This document shows, in pieces, positions 36,531-46,428 of a stretch of 64,000 bases of DNA (its first letter is position 1; each line of letters begins with the position of its first letter). The stretch spans positions 124,001 through 188,000 of the forward strand of contig CAWARK010000016.1 of assembly GCA_963784415.1 (NCBI GenBank). The letters are read 5' to 3'. Below the pieces are notes generated by a model, which worked only from the letters and a program-made list of their open reading frames with translations, did not search any database and was not told the DNA's origin. Origin of the DNA: UBA7672 sp963784415 (GTDB lineage: Bacteria > Pseudomonadota > Alphaproteobacteria > Caulobacterales > Hyphomonadaceae). Both the position numbers and the translations under genes were made by a program.

Positions 36531-37512
36531 ATGGCGCACGATCACGCACACGGCGAGGCCAAGCATGACCATGATCATCATGATCATGGCCACGGGCATT
36601 CGCACGATCATTCACACGGCCACGCGCATCATCATGAGGCGGACGAGAAAAATGCATCGCGCATCGGCATTGCGGCGCTGCTGACCGGCGCGTTCATGGG
36701 CGTCGAGCTGGTCGGCGGACTGCTGGCGGGATCGCTCGCACTGATCGCGGACGCGGGACACATGCTGTCGGACTTCGGCGCGCTGGCGCTGGCGTGGATC
36801 GGCTTTCGCATGGCGCGGCGGCCGGCGACGTCGACGCGGACATTCGGGTTCAGGCGTTTTCCGGTGCTGGCGGCTTTCGTCAACGGGCTGACGCTGTTTG
36901 CGATCGCGCTGTGGATCGTGATCGAGGCGATCGTGCGGCTGAACAATCCGCATGGCATCGAGCCGGGGCTGATGATGTGGGTCGCGGTTGCGGGCCTCGC
37001 GGTGAACGTCGCCTCGTTCGCGGTGCTGCATGGCGCGGATCATGGCAATCTCAATGTGCGCGGCGCCCTGCTCCATGTGGCGGGCGACATGCTGGGATCG
37101 GTGGCGGCGATTGTCGCGGCCGGCGTCATCATGGCGACGGGCTGGGTGCAGGCGGACCCGATCCTGTCGGTTCTGGTGGCGCTGATCATCCTGCGGTCGG
37201 CGTGGTCGCTGACGGCGGAGAGCGCGCATATCCTGCTCGAAGGCGCGCCGGGCAATATCAGTCTCGATGCATGTGACGCGCGATCTGTCCGAGCATGTCG
37301 ATGGCGTGACGGACATCCATCACGCGCACCTGTGGTCGCTCGACGGGCGGCGCTCGATGATGACGCTGCATGCGCGCATCCGGCAGGACGTGGCGCGGCC
37401 CGTGGTGGTGGAGAAGATCAAGGCGCGCCTCGAGGCGACGCACGGCATCGGCCACGCGACGATCGAGATCGAGGTTGAGGGCGAGGACTGCGCCGGAGGC
37501 GATTGCGCCTAG
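36531..37512 (+). pseudogene. Cation diffusion facilitator (CDF) metal exporter, frameshifted
   Basis: A zinc/cobalt/cadmium exporter of the CzcD group. The first 35 residues are dense in His-Asp pairs, a metal-sensing lead. Six helices follow with the metal-site motifs DAGHMLSDFGAL and HVAGDMLGSV. The reading frame breaks near 37260, and the cytoplasmic C-terminal domain continues in the next frame (VDGVTDIHHAHLWSLDG to the stop at 37512), with a GEDCAGGDCA end that may also bind metal. The break equals one extra base. The stop overlaps the convergent glycosyltransferase stop by CTAG. Start ATG 36531 is nine bases after the antiporter gene. Confidence 0.87.
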
Positions 37513-38469
37513 ACCGCTGCGGGCTTTGCCTTCGGCAGGATCGCAGCGCCATAGAAGCGCGGCTTGATGACCGGGAACCAGAGCAGCTTGCCGAGGCCTT
37601 CGACAAATTTGCGATAGGCGAAGGCGCGGCGCGGCGTCTTGGCGAGGAAACTGCCGAGCGCGGCGGCGCCATAGACGGCGGTCTGCGCGAGGCCGACTGA
37701 CATCCAGAAAGCGATGGCGCGAAGATCGCGCTTCGGGCCGGTCCACGCTTTTGTGGCGGGGCCCTGTCCGTAGGCGAAGGCGCGGCGCAGCGTGTAGGCG
37801 AGTGTCACGCGCGAGGGTTCAGGTGTTTCCCAGACCCAGGCGTTGGGCGCCCATGCGAAGGATGCGCCGGCGGCTTCCATGGTCTGGAACAGGAGATCGT
37901 CTTCGCCGCCGATCTCGTTGCGGGCGGACGAGAAAGGTTCGGCCGACGGCAGAGCGGCGCGGCGGATCAGGCTGCAGCCGCAGCCGTAGAAGATGTTGAT
38001 GCGGCCTTCGGCGTGGCCGGGGTCGCGCGCGAAGAAGGCGTTGAAGTAGTCGGCGTGATCGCGGGGGCTGGACGCAAGGCGCGTGCGGACGGGGCCGAAG
38101 ACGACGTCGGCTTTGTGCGCGCTTCTGCACGCGGAGGAGTTCGGCGAGCCAGTTCGGCGGCGCGATCTCGTCATCGTCGAGGAAGGCGATCATCTCCCCC
38201 CTCGCCGCGCGGAGACCGGCGTTGCGGGCGTTGGCGACGCCGGCGCGCGGTTCGTGGATGACGGTGATGCGTGGGTCGGTCATGGCGCGCAGGACCGCGA
38301 GTGCGGAGCCGGCGGGATCATTGTCGACCAGCACGACTTCGAAGGATGCGTCCGTCGCCTGCGCCAATGCGGACTGGGCGAGCGCGGATTGGGCGGCTTC
38401 GACGGCGCGATCCGGCCGGCGGAAGGTGGGGATGATGATCGAGACTGTGGGAGTTACTGGGGGCGTCAT
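37509..38469 (-). pseudogene. Glycosyltransferase family 2, frameshifted
   Basis: A GT-A fold transferase of about 319 residues when joined. The first frame (from ATG 38469) has VSIIIPTFRRPD, the DXD-like IAFLDDDEIAPPNWL and the GVANARNAGLRAARGE region. Near 38118-38126 the sequence shifts by one base and continues as KADVVFGPVRTRL, then NEIGGEDDLLFQTMEAAG and WAPNAWVWE, the acceptor-side motifs, ending near 37509 with hydrophobic helices. It would add a sugar to a polysaccharide or lipid precursor. The break fits one extra base. Confidence 0.82.
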
Positions 38470-38560
38470 GACCCACCAGTCTTAGCAGGGTGTGGTTGCG
38501 GCGGCGTTTACGCGGAAAACGCCCGCAAACGTGGGGTTTTTAGCGCCGTAGCGGGGCTAC

Positions 38561-39040
38561 TCAATCCAGCGGGGGCGCCGATGCGGGCGCGCCGTACTGG
38601 TCGCGGCGGGTGCGGACGAGTTTAGCGGTGTCGCTGCGCGCCTGCATCATGTCGGCGGCGTGGGCGGCGTTTGCGGGGGGAGCGATGGCGGACGCGTAGA
38701 TCCAGGCGCGCTCCATCGTGTGACAGGAGATTTCGGAGCGATAGCCGGCGTCCTGGGCCTGCGCGCCGCCGATCGTGATGACCACGATGGACCTCATGGC
38801 GCGGTAAACGGAGAGCTCGTTCGCGTCAGGCGCTTCCTTCGCGAGCATCAGCTTGCCCAGGTCTTCCTCGGACGAGACGCAGATATCGATGACGCCTTCG
38901 GGAGATTGGGCGCCCGAGGCGTTGAAGCACGGATTGGCGGCCAGGAGGACGCTGTCGGTGAAAGGGGTCTGTTGCGCCAGCGCGGGCGCAGCGGACATGA
39001 GCGCGAGACACACGACGACGGCGATGTGGTTCGGTTTCAT
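38561..39040 (-). CDS. Exported protein of unknown function
   Basis: A 159-residue protein with a signal peptide (MKPNHIAVVVCLALMSAAPA, cut after LAQ). The mature part has three cysteines, one near the start (NPCFN), one in DICVSS and one in SCHTMERAW, and an alpha-helical C-terminal half. I do not recognise a family. It is 24 bases downstream of a lipoprotein gene on the same strand and probably co-transcribed with it. Confidence 0.65.
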   Translation of the reverse strand: MKPNHIAVVVCLALMSAAPALAQQTPFTDSVLLAANPCFNASGAQSPEGVIDICVSSEEDLGKLMLAKEAPDANELSVYRAMRSIVVITIGGAQAQDAGYRSEISCHTMERAWIYASAIAPPANAAHAADMMQARSDTAKLVRTRRDQYGAPASAPPLD

Positions 39041-39064
39041 CAGCCCCCCTGTGCCCGGTGCGCC

Positions 39065-39601
39065 TTACGACGCCGGGCGCTGGATCGCGGGGCCAAGGTT
39101 CTGCGAGACTTGCCGTGCGTCGAAGGCGTTGGTGTCCGAGCCTTTGGGGCCCTTGGTCATCACGATCTCGGCGAACGTCTCGTAGCTCGTGACGGTGTCG
39201 CGGCGCGAGGGCATATCCCAGAACGGATCGTAGCCGCCCATCCAGCCCCAGCGCGGGGAGAAGTACATGTACGAGAAGCGTGGGCCATAGCCATAGCTGC
39301 GCGTGCGGCTTTCCTTGTCGGTGTCGCGGCTCACGATGGTGAAGACGTCATAGCCGGTCTGCAGCGTCAGCTCGGCGGCGCGGAAGAGCATGTAGTTCTC
39401 GACCGTCTCGCGTTCCGTGAGCGAGTTACCCTTGAAGGAGATGCGATAGCGCGTGTCTTCGAGCTTGGTCTCGGAATAGCCTCGCTCATAACCGGCGGCG
39501 GGTTGATACGGGGTCGGGCCGGTGGTTCCGCAGGCGGACAGTAGAGTGGAGCTAGCCAGCAGGGCTGCGGCCAGGGTTGTCCTGAACGTTGTCTTGAACA
39601 T
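39065..39601 (-). CDS. CC0125/CC1285-type lipoprotein
   Basis: A 178-residue predicted lipoprotein. The signal peptide ends in the lipobox LSAC, so the mature protein starts with an acylated cysteine. The mature region contains ETKLEDTRYRISFKGNS and YMLFRAAELTLQTGYDVF, typical of the lipoprotein family first named from Caulobacter genes CC0125 and CC1285, found in many alphaproteobacteria with no known function. A Tyr/Trp/Gly-rich stretch (YGPRFSYMYFSPRWGWMGG) lies in the middle. It heads a two-gene unit with the exported protein downstream. Confidence 0.8.
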   Translation of the reverse strand: MFKTTFRTTLAAALLASSTLLSACGTTGPTPYQPAAGYERGYSETKLEDTRYRISFKGNSLTERETVENYMLFRAAELTLQTGYDVFTIVSRDTDKESRTRSYGYGPRFSYMYFSPRWGWMGGYDPFWDMPSRRDTVTSYETFAEIVMTKGPKGSDTNAFDARQVSQNLGPAIQRPAS

Positions 39602-39667
39602 CGGTCGCCTCCTTCGGCGGTATCATCTGCCTTGAAGATAGTGTGCGCTGTCTTTGCGCCAATGCAA

Positions 39668-39698
39668 CAGGCCGGCCCGCCTGCAGCGGACCGGCCTG
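39668..39698 (-). terminator. Probable terminator after the aldehyde dehydrogenase gene
   Basis: Arms CAGGCCGG (39668-39675) and CCGGCCTG (39691-39698) with a further four inner pairs around a CTGCA loop. It is 45 bases past the aldehyde dehydrogenase stop on the minus strand; the T run is weak. Confidence 0.6.
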
Positions 39699-39742
39699 AT
39701 TTAATCTACGTCACGCAGACCTGAACGGATCAGGTTCCCGCA

Positions 39743-41173
39743 TCAGGCGGTCGCGAACCCGAAGACCGATTTGGTCTCGAGGAACTCGTGAATGCCGGCT
39801 TCGCCCCATTCGCGACCATTGCCCGACTGCTTGAAGCCGCCGAAGGGCATCGTCTGGTCGGAACCTGCGCCGTTGATGTGGACCATGCCGGTGCGGAGCT
39901 GGTTTGCGACTTTTTGCGCGTGTTCCTGCTCGCCCTGCACATAGCCCGAGAGGCCATAGACCGTGTCGTTGGCCATCTCGATCGCCTGCGCTTCGGTGTC
40001 GTACGGGATCATGCAGAGCACGGGCCCGAAGATTTCTTCGACGGCGATCGTCATGTCGTTGCGCACGTCGGCGAACACGGTCGGCTTGACGTAGTAGCCG
40101 CGGTTGAGACCGTCGGGACGGCCGAGGCCGCCGGCGACGACGGTTGCGCCTTCATCGATGCCTGCCTTGATGAGGCCCTGGATCTTGTTCCACTGGGCTT
40201 CGGAGACGACGGGGCCGATGGCGCCCTTCTCTGCCGTTGCCGGGTCCTGCACCTTCACTTTTTCGATGGTCGCCTTGGCGATGGCCTTGGCTTCATCGTT
40301 CTTGCCGCGCGGCACGAACATGCGCGAGGGCGCGTTGCAGCTCTGGCCGGTGTTGGTCATCATCTGCATGACGCCCGAGGAGACAGCCTTGGTGATGTCG
40401 GCATCTTCAAGAACGATGTTGGCGGACTTGCCGCCGAGTTCCTGCGCGACGCGCTTGACGGTCGGGGCGGCGGCTTGCGCCACCAGCACGCCGGCGCGGG
40501 TCGAGCCGGTGAAGGACACCATGTCGACGTCCTTGTGAGCGGAGAGGGCTGCGCCAACGCCGGGGCCATCGCCGTTGACGAGGTTGAAGACGCCTTTCGG
40601 CACGCCGGCTTCATGCATGATTTCGGCAAAGATGATGGCGTCGATCGGCGCGATCTCGGACGGCTTCAGCACCATGGTGCAGCCGGCGGCGATGGCGGGC
40701 GCGACCTTGCAGGCGATCTGGTTCTGCGGCCAGTTCCACGGCGTGATGAAGGCACAGACGCCGATGGCTTCCTTGCGGATCAGGTGCTTGCCGCGACGCT
40801 CTTCGAACTGGAACTCGCGGAGATATTTGGCGGCCTGCATGAGGTGGCCGAGGCCCGACGGGGCGTGGGCGGCCTGCGCGAGCCAGAGCGGCGCGCCCAT
40901 TTCCTCGGATACGGCGCCGGCGATGTCGCCAAGGCGTTTCGAGTAGACCGCGATGATCTTGTCGAGCAGGTCGGCGCGGTATTCCTTCGTGGTGGCGGAG
41001 AAGGCGGGGAAAGCGGCCTTGGCGGCGGCGACGGCCTTGTCCACGTCGGCTTTCGAGCCGATCGAGATGCGGGCGTAGTTTTCCTCGTTGGCGGGGTTCT
41101 GGACCTCGAGAACGCGCGGGGTGACCGGGTCGACCCATTCGCCATTGATGTAGAATTTCAGGTAATCGCGCAT
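39743..41173 (-). CDS. NAD(P)-dependent aldehyde dehydrogenase
   Basis: A 476-residue aldehyde dehydrogenase. The catalytic cysteine is in NTGQSCNAPSR, the general base glutamate in VAQELGGKSANIV, and the cofactor motif is VSFTGSTRAG; FITPWNWPQNQ is the conserved N-terminal signature. It oxidises an aldehyde to the acid. The ATG at 41173 has AGGAGAA upstream and is preferred over 41218. It lies alone between the lipoprotein pair and a carboxylesterase, and is intact although it sits inside the frameshift-rich segment. Confidence 0.92.
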   Translation of the reverse strand: MRDYLKFYINGEWVDPVTPRVLEVQNPANEENYARISIGSKADVDKAVAAAKAAFPAFSATTKEYRADLLDKIIAVYSKRLGDIAGAVSEEMGAPLWLAQAAHAPSGLGHLMQAAKYLREFQFEERRGKHLIRKEAIGVCAFITPWNWPQNQIACKVAPAIAAGCTMVLKPSEIAPIDAIIFAEIMHEAGVPKGVFNLVNGDGPGVGAALSAHKDVDMVSFTGSTRAGVLVAQAAAPTVKRVAQELGGKSANIVLEDADITKAVSSGVMQMMTNTGQSCNAPSRMFVPRGKNDEAKAIAKATIEKVKVQDPATAEKGAIGPVVSEAQWNKIQGLIKAGIDEGATVVAGGLGRPDGLNRGYYVKPTVFADVRNDMTIAVEEIFGPVLCMIPYDTEAQAIEMANDTVYGLSGYVQGEQEHAQKVANQLRTGMVHINGAGSDQTMPFGGFKQSGNGREWGEAGIHEFLETKSVFGFATA

Positions 41174-41305
41174 GGGGTTCTCCTGGTCGAACGGGGCACC
41201 GGAATACGGGCCGGACATGGGGCCCGAAATAGGGGGCCGAAATGGGGCTGGGCACTAGATAAGCGATCTTGCAGCGGATTGGGAGGGGCCGTTGTCGTCC
41301 CTGAA

Positions 41306-43043
41306 CTAGAACGTGAGAACCTTCCAGACGCCGTCGCATTTGTGCTGGGCGGCGAATGCCGATGCAGGCATGGACGTGACGCCGCCACCTGACGCGACGT
41401 CGAGGGCCTGGACCGTGCCGGTGCTGAAATCACTCCATTTCGGAACGTTATTTCCGTTGGGATTTCCGGTGCGCGCGAAGTTGACCCAGTATTGCGACAT
41501 CGTCTTCTGAAGGTCGGTGCGCTCAGCGTTCTGCATGTCGTGCATGTTGAAGACGTAGGGGATTTCCGCGGCGTGGGCGGCGCCCTGCTTCAGGGTCATC
41601 GGGTATTTGCCGTTGACCGTGCCGACGAGCGGGAGCGCGGTCTGGTCGCGGAATTCGTACATCCAGGTCGGCGTGCCCTGCCCTTTGATGCGGGACGAGA
41701 CGTTGAGACCGTTGCACGAGAAGCTGGCGTCGGTTGCGATGGCGATGGCAGCAAGGCTGGGCTGCAGGTCGACATCAGCGCCGTAGTTGGCGAGGGGATA
41801 GTCCGTCGTGGTCAGCTGGGACGCGGTGACGGAAAGACCGCTGCCGGCAGTCGAGCGCATTGACCGTCATCGGATAGGCGGCGGCCTTCATCAGATAGCG
41901 CTTGTCAGCGGGATCGAGGTTGGGCGGAGACGCCTTGGTGCGGGCGGTGAGTTCGGACAGGGCGAGGAACAGCGCGAACTCGTCTTCGTTGGATCCGTTG
42001 ATGACGGGGACCTTGTTGTTGCGGCCGGCGATGAACGTGTCCTTGATCGTGGCGGGCAGGACCTTGCCATCCACCGAGGGGACCGGGTTGTTGATGTTGG
42101 CCGCGAAGGCGGTGGCGAGCTGGTTGCGAACGAGCGCTTCCGACAGGCCGCGCAGGCAGGCAGCAGTGATCGCATCAACCGTGCAGCCCGGCAGGTTGCT
42201 GGCCGTGAGGATCACCTTTTCCGCGATGGCGACGCTCTTCTTTTCGAGCTCGGCCTGTGTGAGCTGGCTGCTGACGCCATAGGCGCCGCTTTCGATGATC
42301 GCCTTGTTGAAGAGGCCCGCCGACAGAGGAGATGCGAGATGCGTCATCACGCTGAAGCCGCCGGCGCTCTCGCCGAAGATGGTGACGTTCTTCGGATCGC
42401 CGCCGAACTGCGCGATGTTGGCTTTCACCCAGCGCAGGGCCGCCTGCTGGTCCATGATGCCGTAATTGCCGACGCTGCCGTCTGCATCGCGCAGCGCCGG
42501 GTGGCCGAGGAAGCCCATGGCGCCGAGGCGGTAGTTGATGGCAACGACGATAACGCCTTTCGACACGAGCGGCGTGGGATCGGCGTAGACGGAGGCAGCG
42601 CCCGTGTTGAACGCGCCGCCATGGATCCACACCATCACCGGGAATGGACCAGCGCCGGTGGGCGTGTGGACGTCGAGATAGAGGCAATCCTCGCTGTCGC
42701 CGTTGACGCGGAAGGGATTGTCGCTGGCGCCGGTCTGCAGGCAGGAGGCGGCGGATTTGGTGTTGGCGAGCGGCGTGGTCCAGGCGGCGGCGGGTTGCGG
42801 CGCGCGCCAGCGGCGGTCGCCGGTCGGCGGCGCGGCATAGGGGATGGCGAAGTAGGATTTCATCGCGGCGCGTTCGACCGCTTTCACGGGACCGCCGACC
42901 GTCAGCGCGGTGTCGGGCGCGGAGGCGCCGCCCATGCTGGCGCAGGCGGCAAGGCCGGCGAGTGCAGCGCTCGCGATCAGGGCCAGTCCGAGAGAGAGTG
43001 GCGCGTACGGCGTCCGGTCATGAGCAAGTCCTCCGCACGGCAT
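41306..43043 (-). pseudogene. Type B carboxylesterase lipoprotein, frameshifted
   Basis: A carboxylesterase/lipase of about 575 residues. The N-terminus has a hydrophobic stretch and lipobox (AGLAAC). The oxyanion region is HGGAFNTG and the nucleophile serine is in FGESAGGFS. The frame breaks near 41855-41865; the C-terminal part, with the catalytic histidine in AAHAAEIPYVF, continues in the next frame to 41306. The break fits one extra base. The start is unclear: ATG 43043 is in frame, but the best ribosome site (GGAGGA) precedes an ATG at 43021 in another frame, which may mean a second break near 43000. Confidence 0.82.
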
Positions 43044-43108
43044 GTGACCTGCCGTTGGCGGAAGGCTTACAGGACGAGCGGGGGAGCGCCAATTAAAAGC
43101 GCGTGTGC

Positions 43109-43575
43109 CTACTGCCTCAGCAGCAGTTCGATCTGGTTGCCGTCGGGTCGGTGAGGAAGGCATATGAGAGCCCCTCGCCTGACTTTGCGACGGGACGCAT
43201 CAGCTTCGCGCCTGCGGCGGTGGCACGGGCGATGGCGGCGTCCATGTCGGGCACTGAAAGAATGAGCGCGGCCATGGCGCCGGCTGGCATGTCCTTGCCG
43301 CGGGTGGCGATGACGATGGGGGTGGCTGTCGACTTCTTCGCCAGTTCGGGCGTCGAGCCGGAATTGAGGACGATCTCGGTGAACGTGGCCGATTGCACCG
43401 GACGACGGGTTTCCGACATGCCGAAAGCCTGCGCGTAGAATTTGGCGAGCGCTTCGGCGTCAGTCGCGAGGACGCGGATGGAGCGGACGGAAACGCCGGT
43501 CTCCTGGGCGACAGCGAGCGGCGCGGATGCGAGTCCGGCCACGGCAAGACCCATGGCAAGCAATAGAACCTTCAT
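43109..43575 (-). pseudogene. Exported VOC (glyoxalase-fold) protein with end frameshift
   Basis: A vicinal-oxygen-chelate family protein with a signal peptide (residues about 1-23). VRSIRVLATDAEALAKFYAQAFG and the later PDMDAAIARATAAGAKLM are the two beta-alpha-beta modules. The open frame ends abnormally (DPTATRSNCC), whereas the next frame gives the family-typical DGNQIELLLRQ and a stop at 43109. One missing C in a CCC run near 43145 explains this. The ATG at 43575 follows GGGGAG. Function of the exported form is unknown. Confidence 0.8.
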
Positions 43576-43676
43576 GTGCGTCTCTCCCCTGCACGGCTCT
43601 CTGATGGCCGCTGAGGACGGCATCAAGCGCCCGTGCGGGCGGCAGGGCAAGTCACGGACTGCGGAGGATCAAGAGG

Positions 43677-44039
43677 CTAGTTGAAGGGGTGATCGCCGCT
43701 GTCGACCCGGCGGAAGGTGATGCGGCCGACCTCGTTGATCATGGTGTTCGAGTCGACGAAGGTGCGGATGGTCGCCGAGAGGGGCTGGCCGTTGTCGTCG
43801 ATGGTGAACAGCTTGAAGCGCTGCTTGTCGATCGGCTCGATACGATACCGCCCGGTCTGGGTGACGGGCGTGGCGGGGACGCCACGGATCTCCATGCGGT
43901 TTTTCGTCTGGTAGGAGCCGTCCGTATTGAATACGGCCGTGATCTCGCCCCGCACATCGCCGGACAAGGTGTCGGCCTGCCACTCGCCCACGAGCGTGTG
44001 CGCCAGGCTGGCTGGTTTCTGTTTGCTCCGGAACAACAT
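43677..44039 (-). CDS. Small protein of unknown function
   Basis: A 120-residue soluble protein with a beta-rich pattern: GEWQADTLSGDVRGEITAVF, then NTDGSYQTKNRMEI and TQTGRYRIEPIDKQRFKLF, which recalls lipocalin-like domains. The ATG at 44039 has GAGGGAC upstream; longer readings cover the divergent promoter region. I do not recognise a named family and assign no function. Confidence 0.6.
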   Translation of the reverse strand: MLFRSKQKPASLAHTLVGEWQADTLSGDVRGEITAVFNTDGSYQTKNRMEIRGVPATPVTQTGRYRIEPIDKQRFKLFTIDDNGQPLSATIRTFVDSNTMINEVGRITFRRVDSGDHPFN

Positions 44040-44205
44040 GTCCCTCGTCCCTTCGAAAGGCATGCCAGCACAGGCAGCGCTGCACGCCAACACCCTGCGA
44101 CAGTTCCTCCGGGCAGGCCTACCCATGAGAAATTCGCCGTGCGTGACACTTCCATGCCATGTCAACCTTACTGACCAGTTGAATCTTACGGAACGTCCAT
44201 GAGTC

Positions 44206-44658
44206 TTGCGCAAAGATCTGATCATCGGCGGCTGCCAATGCGGCCGGATTCGCTACGCCATGCATGTCGACGCGGTTGAAAAACCACACGTCTGCCATTG
44301 CCGGATGTGCCAGAAGGCGACGGGTGGACTGTTCGCCGCCCTCGCCGGATGCTCCAAGCCGGCCCTGCAGTGGACGCAAGGCCAGCCGGCTTTCTTCGCC
44401 TCATCCAATCTTGCGACTCGCGGTTTCTGCCGCGACTGCGGCACGCCGCTGACCTTCAGCTACAATACGCCTGAGGCGCGAATCTACGTCACCATCGGAT
44501 CGATGGATGACCCGGCGCTGGCCGATATCGAGATCCAGTACGGCATCGAGTCCAAGATCCCGTGGGTGCGATTCTGCGAGAATGTGCCCGCTGAGATTAC
44601 CGGCGACAGCCCGGCGGCGCAGGAGTTCTTTGCGGGTATGCGGAACAATCAGGGGTGA
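44206..44658 (+). CDS. GFA family protein (glutathione-dependent formaldehyde-activating enzyme-like)
   Basis: A 150-residue zinc protein of the GFA/CENP-V family. The zinc ligands are visible as GGCQCGRIRY, HCRMCQKATGG and GFCRDCGTPL. The in-frame start is TTG at 44206 with a poor ribosome site. An ATG at 44199 is out of frame, but removal of one T near 44205 would join it to give MSLRKDLIIGG, so a start-region frameshift is possible. Most family members have no proven activity on S-hydroxymethylglutathione. Confidence 0.82.
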   Translation: MRKDLIIGGCQCGRIRYAMHVDAVEKPHVCHCRMCQKATGGLFAALAGCSKPALQWTQGQPAFFASSNLATRGFCRDCGTPLTFSYNTPEARIYVTIGSMDDPALADIEIQYGIESKIPWVRFCENVPAEITGDSPAAQEFFAGMRNNQG

Positions 44659-44790
44659 GTGAGCGCGGGTGAGGTTGGTCAAACCTTACCGAGACCTTGC
44701 CGGGACCCCCGCAATCGGGGGGCGAGACTTCGTGCAATCCTGACCAAGATTTCCTATGTATGGGACCTGAGAAATTCCGGAGCTGTTTGC

Positions 44791-46059
44791 GTGGACGGCA
44801 AGCGTATCCTTCTGATCGTCGGTGGCGGCATCGCGGCTTACAAGTCGCTGGAGCTGATCCGGCTGCTGTCGAAGGACGGCATTGCGAGCCGCGTGATCCT
44901 CACCAAGGCGGGCGCAGAATTCGTGACGCCGCTGTCGCTGGGCTCGCTGTCGGGCGACAAGGTCTACCAGGAATTGTTCAGCCTCACCGATGAAGCGGAG
45001 ATGGGGCATATCGAGCTGTCGCGTTCGGCGGATCTTGTTGTCGTGTCGCCGGCGACGGCGGACCTGATGGCGAAGGCCGCGAACGGTCTTGCCAATGATC
45101 TTGCCTCGACGACGCTGCTCGCAACGGACAAGCCGGTGCTGATGGTTCCGGCGATGAATGTGCGGATGTGGGAGCACGCGGCGACGAAGCGCAATGTCGC
45201 GCAGCTGCGCGCCGACGGCGTCACCGTGATGGAGCCCGATGTCGGGCCGATGGCATGCGGCGAGTTCGGGCCGGGACGCTTGCCCGAGCCCGAGCGCATC
45301 GTGAAAGAAATCCGCCGGATGCTGGCGGGGCCTGCGGGCTTTGGTCCGCTGGCGGGATTCCGCGCGGTGATCACGGCGGGGCCGACGCGCGAGCCGCTCG
45401 ATCCGGTGCGGTTCATTTCCAACCATTCGTCGGGCAAGCAGGGCTATGCGATTGCCGAAGCGCTGGCGCGTCTTGGCGCCGATGTGCGGTCTGGTGACCG
45501 GGCCGACGCAGTTGCCGATTCCCGATGGCGTGACGGCGGTGCGTGTCGAGACGGCGGTCGAGATGAACGAAGCTGCGAAAGCCAACCTGCCTGCGGACAT
45601 TTTTGTCGGCGTTGCTGCGGTGGCCGACTGGCGTCCGGCGGCGCGCGCGCAGGGCAAGCTGAAACTGAAGGGCGGCGCGGAGGACAAGGTCGCGCTGCAG
45701 CTGGTGGAAAATCCGGACATCCTGAAATCGATCGGTACGCGGAAGAAGGATCGTCCGCGCCTGGTGATCGGCTTTGCGGCCGAGACCAGCGACGTCGAGA
45801 AGCACGCCAAGGGCAAGCTCACCCGCAAGGGATGCGACTGGGTGATCGCCAACGATGTCTCGGGCGACGTGATGGGCGGCTCGGACAACGAAGTCCTGCT
45901 GGTGTCGAAAGCGGGCACGAGCGCTGGCCGCGCATGAGCAAGGCGGAAGTTGCGCTGAAGCTGGCCGATCGGATCGCGGACAATTTCCACGATCCCGGAA
46001 ACAAGCGCGGCGGAATAGCGCGGGGTCTGGCGGTGGCCTCTGGCCGGCCCAGGCCCTAG
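44791..46059 (+). pseudogene. coaBC: Phosphopantothenoylcysteine decarboxylase/synthase CoaBC (Dfp), two frameshifts
   Basis: The bifunctional CoA-biosynthesis enzyme. The N-terminal flavoprotein part has GGGIAAYKSLELIRLL, HIELSRSADLVVVSPATAD and PAMNVRMWEH. The CoaB part begins with ITAGPTREPLDPVRFISNHS. The frame shifts near 45487 by one extra base, continues as VTGPTQLPIPDGV and GTRKKDRPRLVIGFAAET, then shifts back near 45918 through one missing base to WPRMSKAEVALKLADRI and the stop at 46059. Start GTG 44791 has GGAG eight bases upstream. Because coaBC is normally essential and the two shifts cancel, sequence error is more likely than true loss. Confidence 0.9.
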
Positions 46060-46068
46060 ATCAAATTC

Positions 46069-46353
46069 ATGATCCGCCACATCGTCTTTTTCACGCTGAA
46101 AGACCCGCGCGAGACGCCGGAAATCATCACGCATTTGAAGCGTCTGGGCACGATTCCCGGCTCGACGCTGTTCGAGGTGACGCAGAACCGAAAGGCCGAC
46201 CTGTTCGGCAACGAGATCGACATCGTCGTCTATGCCGAGTTTCCCGATATCGAGGCGCTGCACGCCTACAAGAAGCATCCGACGTATATGGATGTGACGA
46301 ACACGGTGCGCCCGCGCCGCGAGCTGCGCTTTGCGGCGGATGTCGAGGCTTAG
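46069..46353 (+). CDS. Dabb family protein (stress-responsive alpha/beta barrel)
   Basis: A 94-residue dimeric ferredoxin-like barrel protein. MIRHIVFFTLKDP and the later YAEFPDIEALHAYKKHPTY are the two signature segments of the Dabb domain. Function is not established for bacterial members. It lies nine bases after coaBC and upstream of dut, so the three genes are probably one transcription unit. Confidence 0.85.
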   Translation: MIRHIVFFTLKDPRETPEIITHLKRLGTIPGSTLFEVTQNRKADLFGNEIDIVVYAEFPDIEALHAYKKHPTYMDVTNTVRPRRELRFAADVEA

Positions 46354-46428
46354 TCTGTGGAGAGCGGGCGTTCGCGCTCGCGCTGCCCGGCCTCCCGCGC
46401 TAATCAAGGGCGAGCCTTGGAGCCGCCC

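Noticed and set aside
39788..41392. 534-codon plus-strand open frame opposite the aldehyde dehydrogenase
   Set aside because: Gly/Asp/His-biased translation without a domain; the other strand encodes a complete aldehyde dehydrogenase.
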